Origin: Burkholderia mayonis | Lineage (GTDB): Bacteria; Pseudomonadota; Gammaproteobacteria; Burkholderiales; Burkholderiaceae | DNA: 64,000 nt | Direction of reading: 5' to 3' | Assembly (NCBI RefSeq): GCF_001523745.2 | Contig: NZ_CP013386.1 | Location: 1,922,001 to 1,986,000, forward strand | Part shown: piece by piece, positions 17,127 to 26,063 of the stretch | How positions within the stretch are numbered: the first letter of the stretch is position 1 | Layout of the letters: each line of letters begins with the position of its first letter | Program-made: the position numbers and the translations under genes | The notes under the pieces: generated by a model | Databases searched by the model: none | The model's input: the letters and a program-made list of their open reading frames with translations, nothing else | What the model was told of the DNA's origin: nothing

Positions 17127-18365
17127 ATGGAGACGCGAAGGAAACTACTGAAAATTGCATTATTGCCATTGATCGTAATAACTGCGCTGAACGCCAATGC
17201 CGCGACCCTTGTCATCAATACAGACACATCCGATCAGGCGGTAAAAGCGGCCTTCGATGCGGCCGTGAACGATTTCAAGGCCGAGAATCCCGACATACAG
17301 GTCAAGGTAAACCGCTTCGACCACGATGCCTATAAGACAGCAATCCGGAACTTCCTGACTGCCGACGCGCCCGACGTGGTGAACTGGTACCCAGGTCACA
17401 AGATGGAACCGTTCGTACGGGCAGGGCTCTTTGAAGACGTGTCCGATATTTGGACAAAATATACCCTCGATGCCAAACTTAAATCCGCCGCCCCCGCAAT
17501 GATGCTGAACGGAAAAAAATGGGGTATCCCTTACACGTATTATCAGTGGGGCATCTACTACCGAAAAGATATTTTTTCGAAAGTTGGCATCGAGCCACCT
17601 AGCACCTGGCAGGAATTGCTCGACGCATGTGCAAAGCTCAAGGCAAACGGCGTCACGCCGTTCGTCATCGGGACCAAGGAACCGTGGCCGAATCTTGCGT
17701 GGTTCGACTACCTCGACCTGCGTGTAAACGGATTTGTATTCCACATGGCCCTGACAGGCGGCAAGGTCCCCTTCAAGGATCCGCGTGTGCGAGCGGTGTT
17801 CGATCGTTGGGATCAGTTGACGAAGCCCGGCTACTTCCTGGCCAATCACGCGTCGTACACATGGCAGGAAGCTTCGGCGTTGCTGGCCCAGGGCAAGGGT
17901 GCGATGTACCTGATGGGCAATTTCGTAGTGGCGCCCATGAAGCAAGCAGGCCTTGACGCCGATAAGCTGGGATTCATGCCGTTTCCCGTCATCGATCCAT
18001 CGATCCCTCGTGCGGAGGAAGCGCCGATCGAGTCGATCCACATCCCGGCAAACGCGAAAAACAAGGCTGATGCACGCCGCTTCCTCGCCTACATGACACG
18101 AGCGGATGTGCAAGCCAAGTACGGCGAGCGAACCGAGGAACTGCCGGTCAATCAGGATGCGCCGCCACCGAGTGACCCCTATCTGAAGGCGGGTGCGGCA
18201 CTGCTCGCGAAGGCACAGGGACTCTCCCAATTTTTCGATCGAGACTCTTCCCCGGAGTTGACCCAGGCCGCCATGGATGCATTCGAGCGGTACATGTTGA
18301 AACCCGACACACGCGACGCCGCACTTGATCGTCTTGAGCAAGTACGTCAGCGCGCTTACAAGTAA
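17127..18365 (+). CDS. Periplasmic sugar-binding protein of the ABC importer (family 1)
   Basis: 412 residues. The Sec signal METRRKLLKIALLPLIVITA to NANA has no lipobox, so the mature protein is free in the periplasm. It has the CUT1 binding-protein pattern: an N-terminal lobe with VNWYPGHKMEPFVRAGLFED, GKKWGIPYTYYQWGIYYRKD and later GKGAMYLMGNFVVAPMKQAG. Tyr/Trp-rich segments suit stacking on sugar rings. An AATGAGGAGAATC leader provides a strong ribosome site, fitting the high expression usual for binding proteins. Lies 35 bases after the ATPase gene. Ligand probably an oligosaccharide released by the secreted enzymes. Confidence 0.88.
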   Translation: METRRKLLKIALLPLIVITALNANAATLVINTDTSDQAVKAAFDAAVNDFKAENPDIQVKVNRFDHDAYKTAIRNFLTADAPDVVNWYPGHKMEPFVRAGLFEDVSDIWTKYTLDAKLKSAAPAMMLNGKKWGIPYTYYQWGIYYRKDIFSKVGIEPPSTWQELLDACAKLKANGVTPFVIGTKEPWPNLAWFDYLDLRVNGFVFHMALTGGKVPFKDPRVRAVFDRWDQLTKPGYFLANHASYTWQEASALLAQGKGAMYLMGNFVVAPMKQAGLDADKLGFMPFPVIDPSIPRAEEAPIESIHIPANAKNKADARRFLAYMTRADVQAKYGERTEELPVNQDAPPPSDPYLKAGAALLAKAQGLSQFFDRDSSPELTQAAMDAFERYMLKPDTRDAALDRLEQVRQRAYK

Positions 18366-18427
18366 GCACCGAATCACTCGCGCCCGGGGCGGGCGCGATA
18401 CTGCGCCCATCCGGCATTGGAGGTCAC

Positions 18428-19351
18428 GTGCGATTCACTGCCACGTCTATCGAACGCTCGTCCATGACATTCTGGGAACGTCACCAGCGCACGATCGCGC
18501 CATGGCTCTTTCTTGCACCCGCGCTTGCGCTATTTTCCGTGTACGTCGTGGCTCCCATCATTCGTTCAATCGGGTTCGGCTTTTACTCGTGGGATGGCTT
18601 GAGCGCGCCGCGTTTCATCGGCCTCGAAAACTATTTCGAGCTCTACGGTGATCCGAACTTCTGGATCGCTGTCAAGAACAATTTTATCTGGCTGGCATGC
18701 TTTCTCCTTGCCGTGCCGGCCGGCCTTTTCTTCGCACTTTTCCTGAATCAAAACGTCTTCGGCATGCGGGCCATCAAATCGCTCTTTTTCTTCCCCTTCG
18801 TCATTTCACAGGCCGTGGTCGGACTCGTGTTCGGCTGGTTCTATGAGCCATCCAATGGCCTTCTGTTTCACGCGCTGCATTGGTTCGGCGTCACGCCCGT
18901 AGCCGTGCTCTCCGATGAACGATACGTTACCTACGGAATCGTTGCCGCTGGGCTCTATCCGCAGATCTCGTATTGCATGATTCTTTACCTGACCGGACTC
19001 TCGAACGTCCGCGCCGATCTGATCGAAGCGGCCCGTCTCGAAGGCGCGCACGGCTGGCGAATGCTGTGGTCCGTCATCCTGCCGCAACTGCGCTCGGCGA
19101 CGTTCGTCGCGATAGTCATTACGGTCGTCGGTGCGCTACGCAGCTTCGATATGGTGTCGATCATGACCCAGGGCGGTCCTTACGGATCGTCGCGGGTCCT
19201 TGCCTATTACATGTACGAGCAAGCACTTGGCGATTACGGCTACCGAGTCGGATACGGCTCAGCCATCGCGACGATCTTGTTTCTGATCATGCTGATCTAC
19301 ATCGGCTTCGTGCTCGCTCGCGTCTACAAGCAGGAAAGGGAGTTCGTCTGA
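18428..19351 (+). CDS. ABC sugar importer permease (MalF/UgpA type)
   Basis: About 307 residues with six predicted membrane helices (WLFLAPALALFSVYVVAPII is the first). The cytoplasmic EAA loop, EAARLEGAHGWRMLWSVILP, contacts the ATPase. The start is a GTG at 18428 preceded by TTGGAGGTCAC, a good ribosome site. An internal Met at codon 13 (MTFWERHQRT) is an alternative start. The gene ends directly against the ATG of the second permease, so the two are translationally linked. Confidence 0.9.
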   Translation: MRFTATSIERSSMTFWERHQRTIAPWLFLAPALALFSVYVVAPIIRSIGFGFYSWDGLSAPRFIGLENYFELYGDPNFWIAVKNNFIWLACFLLAVPAGLFFALFLNQNVFGMRAIKSLFFFPFVISQAVVGLVFGWFYEPSNGLLFHALHWFGVTPVAVLSDERYVTYGIVAAGLYPQISYCMILYLTGLSNVRADLIEAARLEGAHGWRMLWSVILPQLRSATFVAIVITVVGALRSFDMVSIMTQGGPYGSSRVLAYYMYEQALGDYGYRVGYGSAIATILFLIMLIYIGFVLARVYKQEREFV

Positions 19352-20203
19352 ATGTTTCCCACACCGATTGCACAGGCCAGTCGCCCCACTCAGTGCCTCT
19401 ACCGGGTAGCGGTTACGGTTGCGCTCGTCATCTGGCTCTTGCCGCTGCTGGGGATCGCGTTGACGTCAATCCGTGGCCCCGCCGACATTTTTTCCGGAAA
19501 TTACTGGGGGTGGCCGACCCAATGGCAGATCGTCGAGAACTATCGCGAAATTTTTTCAGACACGCCTCTCGCGCATTATCTCGTCAACACTTGCCTGATC
19601 ACCATCCCGTCGGTAATCGGCGCCGTGGCACTGAGTTGCATGGCCGGCTTTGCGCTCGGCGTATACCGATTCAGGCTCAACCTGCCGGTCTTCTTCCTCT
19701 TCCTGGCGGGCAACTTCGTGCCGTTTCAGATCCTGATGATTCCCGTACGTCTCATGAGTCTTCGGCTCGGACTCTATAACTCGGTGTCCGGCCTCGTGTT
19801 GTTTCATATCGCGTTCAACACGGGCTTCTGTACGTTTTTCATGCGCAATTTCATCCTCGAACTGCCACGCGAGCTGATCGAGGCCGCGCGTATGGATGGC
19901 GCCAGCGAATTCCAGGTTTTCTACAAGGTCGTATTGCCGCTTGTGCGGCCGGCAATGGCTGCGATTTCCGTCCTTGTTTTTACCTTCGTGTGGAACGACT
20001 ACTTCTGGGCCACCGTACTCGTGCAAGGCGATCACGCCATGCCCGTCACGGCAGGACTGAAAACACTGAGCGGTATTTGGGTCGCGCAATGGCATCTCGT
20101 CGCGGCAGGTTCGCTCGTCGCGGCTCTCCCGCCCGTGCTCATTTTCTTCCTCAGGCAACGACACTTTATCGCAGGTCTCACGATGGGGGCCACCAAGGGC
20201 TAG
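19352..20203 (+). CDS. ABC sugar importer permease (MalG/UgpE type)
   Basis: 283 residues with six membrane helices and the EAA motif EAARMDGASEFQVFYKVVLP. It opens immediately after the TGA of the partner permease. Together with the ATPase, binding protein and first permease this is a complete CUT1-type importer. The gene for the cytoplasmic alpha-galactosidase starts 4 bases after its stop, so import and hydrolysis are coordinated. Confidence 0.9.
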   Translation: MFPTPIAQASRPTQCLYRVAVTVALVIWLLPLLGIALTSIRGPADIFSGNYWGWPTQWQIVENYREIFSDTPLAHYLVNTCLITIPSVIGAVALSCMAGFALGVYRFRLNLPVFFLFLAGNFVPFQILMIPVRLMSLRLGLYNSVSGLVLFHIAFNTGFCTFFMRNFILELPRELIEAARMDGASEFQVFYKVVLPLVRPAMAAISVLVFTFVWNDYFWATVLVQGDHAMPVTAGLKTLSGIWVAQWHLVAAGSLVAALPPVLIFFLRQRHFIAGLTMGATKG

Positions 20204-20207
20204 ACGT

Positions 20208-22349
20208 ATGTTCAACACAAAACTTATCCAACTGAATGGCTCAAATCTGTGTATCGCGCTGGAGAAATCGGCCGATACGCCGCCTCTATGGCGCCATTTC
20301 GGCACGAAACTGGAACCGCACGCCATCACCTGGCGTGCGGATGACGCGCGCCCCCATCCGCCGACGATACTCGACGGCGACCCGCCATTCACGGCGTTTT
20401 CGACGCACGGATTCGGCTGGTTCCATCAACCGGCACTCGTCGGAAGTCGGCCCGGCGAAGTTGGCGACATCGACTGGGCTCAGAACTTCCACCTCGACGA
20501 GTTGAGTGTCGACAACCACTCGATAACGATGAAGCTGAGCGATGAGCAGGCCGAGCTGGGCGCAATCCTCAATTACACGATCGATCCCGCATCCGACGTC
20601 GTGACGATGTGGGCCGAATTGGAGAACCGCGGCGCAACCCCATTCCGTGTCGATTGGCTAGCCGCCGCCGCGGTGCCGCTGCCGCCAGACGCGGATCGGG
20701 TCCTGGGTTTCTCTGGCCGCTGGACACTGGAATTCCTGGAAAAGCGCGAAATGCTGGGTTCCGCAACGTGGAGACGCGACAACCGGCGCGGTCGCACTTC
20801 TCACGACTCGTTTCCGGGAGTCATGGTCGGCTCATCGCTGGCGGACGATGCGGGCGCCGTATACGGCGCGCATCTCGGATGGAGCGGAAACCACACCATC
20901 ATTATCGAACCGATGACCGACGGTCGCCGGCAGCTGCAATTGGGAGAGTGGCTGGCACCGGGCGAAGTCGTGCTTGCCCCGGACCAGCGCTATCGCACCC
21001 CATGCGCCTTCCTTTCATACAGTGAGCACGGCCTGAATGGCTTAAGTGCGCAGTTCCACCGTTTCGTTCGGGCGAATGTGCTGCGCTGGCCACGGCAACA
21101 CATGCAGCCTCGACCTGTCATCCTTAATACGTGGGAAGCCACGTACTGCGACCATGATCTCGAGGGGCTCAAGGAACTGGCGAGTGCGGGAGCACAGATC
21201 GGTATCGAGCGATTCGTCCTCGACGATGGCTGGTTCCATCGACGCGACAGCGATCGCGCGGGACTGGGCGATTGGTGGCCCGATGCGAACAAGTATCCTC
21301 AAGGGCTCACGCCACTCATCCATCACGTTCGAGGTCTGGGCATGGAGTTCGGCCTATGGATCGAACCTGAAATGGTCAATCAGGATAGCGAATTGTATCG
21401 CGCTCGACCGGACTGGATTCTCCAGCTCGACGGTCGACCACTCGTGACAGGACGTAATCAGCTCGTACTGGACCTCACGGAACCGGATGTGCCCGAATAT
21501 ATCTTCAAGCATATCAGCGCCTTGCTGCGCGAGCATTCGATCTCCTATCTCAAGTGGGACATGAACCGCGATCTCGCCACGGCAGGCCATCGCGGCATTC
21601 CCGCATACAGGCGTCAGACCCATGCGTTCTATGCGTTGCTCGACCGGTTACGCACTGCGTTCCCTTCCGTGGAAATCGAGAGTTGCGCCTCTGGCGGCGG
21701 ACGTGCCGATTACGGCGTGCTGGCTCGCATGCACCGCGTCTGGGCGAGCGATTGCAATGACGCACTCACGCGCATCGGTATTCAACGCGGCTTTCTGCGT
21801 TTCTTCCCTCCCGAGCTCATGGGGGCGCATATCGGAGCCGACTGCTCCCACACGACCGGCCGTCGGCACACTCTTGCCTTCAGGGCTGCAGTCGCGCTCT
21901 TCGGTCATCTTGGCGTGGAGATCGACCCACGAGCAGCACCTGCCGACGAGATTAAAGCCCTCATGCGCTGGATCGCCATATACAAGGAATGGCGGCCGGT
22001 CTTACATGCTGGAACCCTCCATCAGGGGCATGTCGGAGAGGCGCTCTCCTGGACTCAGGTCGTCGCCGAAGACGGAAATGCATCACTTCTGGCGGTCTAT
22101 CGACTATGCGAGGACGACGCGCGATACGCCACGCCGCTAAAGATCAACGGATTGAGGCGCGACATCGCCTATCGAATGCAGATGCTCTATGCCCCTGTCG
22201 CGCCACATTTCGTGAAACCGACGGATATGTTCACGACGATGCAGAACGAAGGCGTCGTGATCTCGGGCGCAAGCCTGCTGGACTTCGGTATGCCACTTCC
22301 ACCCATGCCGCCTGAATCCGCTGTCGTGATTTCTATAACGTCGGCCTAG
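20208..22349 (+). CDS. GH36 alpha-galactosidase
   Basis: 713 residues, the usual size for GH36. It hydrolyses terminal alpha-galactose from oligosaccharides. The sequence shows an N-terminal beta-supersandwich, then a (beta/alpha)8 barrel with FVLDDGWFHRRD, GLWIEPEMVNQDSELY, YLKWDMNRD (Asp nucleophile in KWDMN), ESCASGGGRADYGVL, and WASDCNDALTRIGIQRG (acid/base Asp in SD). A C-terminal beta domain follows. No signal peptide, so cytoplasmic, acting after the ABC importer it is fused to in the operon. All catalytic motifs are intact. This is the strongest clue to the substrate of the whole locus. Confidence 0.95.
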   Translation: MFNTKLIQLNGSNLCIALEKSADTPPLWRHFGTKLEPHAITWRADDARPHPPTILDGDPPFTAFSTHGFGWFHQPALVGSRPGEVGDIDWAQNFHLDELSVDNHSITMKLSDEQAELGAILNYTIDPASDVVTMWAELENRGATPFRVDWLAAAAVPLPPDADRVLGFSGRWTLEFLEKREMLGSATWRRDNRRGRTSHDSFPGVMVGSSLADDAGAVYGAHLGWSGNHTIIIEPMTDGRRQLQLGEWLAPGEVVLAPDQRYRTPCAFLSYSEHGLNGLSAQFHRFVRANVLRWPRQHMQPRPVILNTWEATYCDHDLEGLKELASAGAQIGIERFVLDDGWFHRRDSDRAGLGDWWPDANKYPQGLTPLIHHVRGLGMEFGLWIEPEMVNQDSELYRARPDWILQLDGRPLVTGRNQLVLDLTEPDVPEYIFKHISALLREHSISYLKWDMNRDLATAGHRGIPAYRRQTHAFYALLDRLRTAFPSVEIESCASGGGRADYGVLARMHRVWASDCNDALTRIGIQRGFLRFFPPELMGAHIGADCSHTTGRRHTLAFRAAVALFGHLGVEIDPRAAPADEIKALMRWIAIYKEWRPVLHAGTLHQGHVGEALSWTQVVAEDGNASLLAVYRLCEDDARYATPLKINGLRRDIAYRMQMLYAPVAPHFVKPTDMFTTMQNEGVVISGASLLDFGMPLPPMPPESAVVISITSA

Positions 22350-22588
22350 GGGGGGAGGCGTAGCAAGCGGACACATTGTGACGCTGCATGAATGCGCAAC
22401 TCACGCATCAAGGACAAGATCGTTCCACCTTTGATTGTGCGGCACCTCGTGGATATGGATTTTACTGAGTTTCACTTGCTCACGTTTTGATGATTATAAA
22501 AATAATTTAGCACTACGACGTATTTACTTTTTATGATCACCTTGACCTGAGCACGGCTGCTCCACCCTTAACTTCAAGGAGTCGAAAC

Positions 22589-24454
22589 ATGAATGCCAAT
22601 TCCAAAATAGGCCAGCGCTTCACGCCTTCCATGAGCAATTTAAGCACAGTAAAAACGATTAATTCGTGGAATAAATCCATGGCTCGATTTAAACCAAACA
22701 CATTGATCGTGGCCATGTTCCTCAGTGGTTTACTTTTCGGCTTCCAGGGTGAGGCGATCGCAGAATTGACAGCAACTTCCAGCGAACCAACACCGGCATC
22801 CGATCAGGGAACCTTGGCGAGCGGCTTTAATGCTGCAGTCGCCGAGGCTCGTACGCTGGACTTCACTCCAACGAACTATTCGACACTGTATAACGCAAAC
22901 ATACAAAGTTGGAAAAACGACAAATTGACGGATAACACAACGTTCGCATGCCCGAATCCGAGCACCAATCCTACGCTCTCACCCGGATATCTTGCAGGCC
23001 TCTGGGATCGATGTGCTTACTACTCAAGGGATTATGTCCATCACGCTACCGGCGCGTATTATCTCGGCTACTACGAGCAGAACTATACAATGGCCGATAA
23101 GTTCGCCACGACGTACCACGTAAATGGCGGCGTCAACGCGCCTTATTGGGCAATCAGCGTTATGGGGCTTCCGTACGAGCAGGGTGACGAATTGCCAGCC
23201 CCGTTTGAGCTCGGTGAAAATATTGCAAAAATGTATCGACTTACGGCCGACAGTCGATATCTTGGGCAGGACTTTAAGAACTACATTTCACAAATGACAA
23301 GTTACGTCAATGCAACCAGTACTGTGGGCAATACGAGTGGAACGTCTCTCAATCCGGATGGATTTCGGATGGCTCGAACGCAGAATGGCGAGACGGCATC
23401 CTACAACGAGAAATTATATGATAATACCGGGTCATCTAATGGCCAATTATACGCAAATAAGACACTTCTTTTAGGGGGGGATTTGGCCGCGAGCCAGATT
23501 GCGTACTATCGAGCCATTTCAAATTATCCTGACCTCGCAACGCAATACTCCCCGGGAAACTATAGCAATCTGCTGAAAAATTTTAACTCTAATTGGTATT
23601 CGTCAAGCGCGAACCATTTTTACGTTGGTCTCGTCGGAGATTCTGGCACATATTACTCAAGCAATTCAACCCCAAACTATTCAAGCCTGACTTACGCTGA
23701 TTTGTATATCAGAGAACCCAACATAATTCCCCTGTACAAGGGCGTCATTACGGATCCCGCAAAAATTCAAAGCCAGGCAAATTACATTGACACCAAGGAA
23801 GAGTTAAATTATGCCAACAGCAATTATAACCTCGGGTATCCTGGTATCGAGTATCATACCTATATGCCAAGTTCCTTCTATAATGCCAATATGCCCGATA
23901 AGGCATGGAAATGGTTGACGAGATTGGCAAAGTGGCAAGTTAACAATAATACCGGCGCGTATCCGGAGGTCTCTTTTGCAATGATCTCCGATACAATTAC
24001 GAAGGTTCTTGGGCTGGACTACGATGCACCGAACAGCGTGCTTTCTACGCTCAGCGGTCTTCCGTCTACGTTTGCAGCCGGGAATTACGTTAAGGTGAGC
24101 AATATTCCGATTTACAACAAAGCGAAGAATGCCACCATAAACGTTAACGTTACTCAAAAAGTTAATGCTGGCGGTTCGATTGAGACTGATCTTGGATTTG
24201 CTACAGATCTTACTACCGTGGCATGGAATCAAGGATTCCATTGGGTGCCGAAATTTAACAACTCCGGCACAAATACTCACTGTACCGTGACCACTACGTA
24301 TACCAACGGATCAACAGGTGCGTCCACTTGGAATCTGGTGACAGATCCGACGACTAATATTTCTTCCTGCTTGGATAGTAACAAGCAGGGTGTCTGGGTC
24401 TACACAGGCCAGGGAGCGAACGTTACGTCCGTAGCAGCTTCTCTTGCCCCTTAA
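22589..24454 (+). CDS. Secreted six-hairpin glycosidase-like protein B, paralogue of A
   Basis: 621 residues. An AAGGAG site precedes the ATG at 22589. The hydrophobic export segment comes late (LIVAMFLSGLLFGFQG, residues about 39-54, then EAIA), so a 30-residue extended N-region or a later start at 22679 is possible. The helical core shares YYSRDYVHHATGAYYLGYYE, GDELPAPFELGENIAKMYRL, TASYNEK and YPEVSFAMISDTITKVLGLD with protein A but lacks its N-terminal beta-sandwich. A C-terminal beta domain follows. It is separated from the alpha-galactosidase by about 240 bases, is more AT-rich than the upstream operon, and is Asn/Tyr-rich. Probably a second enzyme for the same polymer. No named GH family recognised. 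Confidence 0.6.
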   Translation: MNANSKIGQRFTPSMSNLSTVKTINSWNKSMARFKPNTLIVAMFLSGLLFGFQGEAIAELTATSSEPTPASDQGTLASGFNAAVAEARTLDFTPTNYSTLYNANIQSWKNDKLTDNTTFACPNPSTNPTLSPGYLAGLWDRCAYYSRDYVHHATGAYYLGYYEQNYTMADKFATTYHVNGGVNAPYWAISVMGLPYEQGDELPAPFELGENIAKMYRLTADSRYLGQDFKNYISQMTSYVNATSTVGNTSGTSLNPDGFRMARTQNGETASYNEKLYDNTGSSNGQLYANKTLLLGGDLAASQIAYYRAISNYPDLATQYSPGNYSNLLKNFNSNWYSSSANHFYVGLVGDSGTYYSSNSTPNYSSLTYADLYIREPNIIPLYKGVITDPAKIQSQANYIDTKEELNYANSNYNLGYPGIEYHTYMPSSFYNANMPDKAWKWLTRLAKWQVNNNTGAYPEVSFAMISDTITKVLGLDYDAPNSVLSTLSGLPSTFAAGNYVKVSNIPIYNKAKNATINVNVTQKVNAGGSIETDLGFATDLTTVAWNQGFHWVPKFNNSGTNTHCTVTTTYTNGSTGASTWNLVTDPTTNISSCLDSNKQGVWVYTGQGANVTSVAASLAP

Positions 24455-24491
24455 TCCCTCTGGGTTGATCGATAAACTAATGATAAATGAG

Positions 24492-24529
24492 GCCGACGCG
24501 CGAAGGACTAATGTCGCGTGTTGGCTTTG
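24492..24529 (+). terminator. Hairpin after glycosidase-like gene B
   Basis: GCCGACGCGCGA (24492-24503) pairs with TCGCGTGTTGGC (24514-24525) over 12 positions, two of them G-U, followed by TTTGT. The U-tract is weak, so it may terminate inefficiently. Confidence 0.45.
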
Positions 24530-24588
24530 TCGACCTGTGAATTGTCACTGAAACTCTAGCGTCGTGAACGAGCGAATATTGAGCACCT

Positions 24589-24906
24589 ATGCGAGCTTAT
24601 TTTGTCGACTCACCATTTCGTTATGGACGATCGCCGACTATCGCGCCGTCGGTCCAGTGGCACCCTGATTTCGCGCGCATCCGCGAACATGTTTCGAACG
24701 ATATCGCCGACCAAATCGAGGAGGCTATTCTGTCGGGTCAGTTCAAACCCGGAGAAAAGCTTCCAACTCAGCGAGCGATCGCGGATTTTTTAGGGTTCCA
24801 TTTGAACACGGTTTATGCAGCATACAAGGAGCTCGCTCGCCGTGGCTTCACCAAGGGATTCGCTCGTCGCGGGACGTTCGTCATTGACAATGGGGTTCGC
24901 AGTTGA
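24589..24906 (+). CDS. Short GntR-type winged-helix regulator
   Basis: 105 residues. The only domain is a GntR winged helix: ISNDIADQIEEAIL-like helix, GEKLPTQRAIADFLGFHLNT as the HTH, and the wing RRGTFV. MocR- and YtrA-type regulators share this layout. Here there is no aminotransferase or ligand domain, so it is either a YtrA-type short protein or a truncated MocR. It follows the second secreted enzyme and could regulate that gene or the downstream secreted protein. No operator is visible. Confidence 0.7.
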   Translation: MRAYFVDSPFRYGRSPTIAPSVQWHPDFARIREHVSNDIADQIEEAILSGQFKPGEKLPTQRAIADFLGFHLNTVYAAYKELARRGFTKGFARRGTFVIDNGVRS

Positions 24907-25031
24907 AGCGATGTCAAGTTGAGCGGTCAGGCGATCAATTGGAGGCATGATTGCCTCGGCCGTTTCACCTCAAAATCTCACAAGACCATCCGAACGAGCG
25001 CGGCAACCTCTACATCAACATGGAGATTAAC

Positions 25032-26063
25032 ATGAAGCGTAAGACTAGCGCAGTATTTTTCCTGGGTTGCATGACTTTGATTGGAGGAACGGCCCGGGGG
25101 GTCGGAGTCGCGAGCATCAACTTTCGCACAACTGCTACAACTGATATTACCGCGTCGCTGGTAGCGAGCGGACTAAATTCTGTGGGATCCGATTGGTATC
25201 CAAATATGACCATCAATGGAGCGACTTGTCTGCAAGATGGCGACATGTTGAAATTGAGATGCGGCAGCATTGAAGTTCAGGCATATACGAATTCTAGTGA
25301 CACAGACAATGCCGAATTCAGATTTTACAATCTCTCCCCTGGGACGTCATATAATATTTCGCTACGTGCAAGCAGTTGGTCTGGAGGTGGGCAAGGTAGC
25401 GGATCGACAACATTCCAAACGCGCTACGGCTACTCCCAAATAGATAGGGCTGCTTGGAGCGGCAAGGAATTGGATGCGTCACGGCACGAGACAAATTGCG
25501 GCAACGTTGGCCAGCTAAATTGCTGGCAGTGGGATGATCAGGTTCGAGATAATCTCGTTATGGATTCTACTCAACTCGATTGGACTTCAACCATTCGAGA
25601 TGGCGGACAATTCCCGGAAGATGGCAGGTATATTTTTGTGTACAGGACGATCGATAATACTCTTGTTCTTAGAAAATATGATCGCGCCCACAATGACGAA
25701 AATCAGTCTTGTTTGGCTTATAGCAAATATAGATTTAAGCCGAATTTGAATAGCGATGGCTCATATAAGCACGTTCGCCATAGCCAGCTAAATGGTGGGT
25801 GGAGCCCTGTGTGGTGTGCCGGAGAAATGACCGTGAAATTTGGACAACTCTGGAGATTAAATAATGCATCCGGCCACTATCAACCACCTCAGACGTGTCT
25901 TGCGTACGTCGAAGACACACTTAGAACATTCCAGTATTCATTTGCTCCTGATTATGTGAGTGGAAATTATTCGACGGTTTCGACGGCAGAGTCGAACTGC
26001 GACACCGTTCCGGATCCGCTGCCTAGCCAGGACGATAGGGACGAAGTTCCTGGCATGCCCTAA
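25032..26063 (+). CDS. Secreted protein with beta-sandwich and SGHYxP-motif C-terminal domain
   Basis: About 343 residues from the ATG at 25032 (TGGAG upstream). An alternative in-frame ATG lies at 25020. The signal peptide MKRKTSAVFFLGCMTLIGGT is followed by a beta-rich FN3-like domain (residues about 25-125, PGTSYNISLRASSW). The C-terminal ~200 residues hold YIFVYRTIDNTLVLRKYDRA, RHSQLNGGWSPVWCAGEM and LWRLNNASGHYQPP. The pattern HS.L..G....AGE.....G.L..LNN.SGHY.P is a motif I associate with C-terminal regions of various bacterial secreted or toxin-like proteins of unclear activity. It ends with an acidic tail. Low GC, probably acquired. Function not assigned. Confidence 0.6.
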   Translation: MKRKTSAVFFLGCMTLIGGTARGVGVASINFRTTATTDITASLVASGLNSVGSDWYPNMTINGATCLQDGDMLKLRCGSIEVQAYTNSSDTDNAEFRFYNLSPGTSYNISLRASSWSGGGQGSGSTTFQTRYGYSQIDRAAWSGKELDASRHETNCGNVGQLNCWQWDDQVRDNLVMDSTQLDWTSTIRDGGQFPEDGRYIFVYRTIDNTLVLRKYDRAHNDENQSCLAYSKYRFKPNLNSDGSYKHVRHSQLNGGWSPVWCAGEMTVKFGQLWRLNNASGHYQPPQTCLAYVEDTLRTFQYSFAPDYVSGNYSTVSTAESNCDTVPDPLPSQDDRDEVPGMP

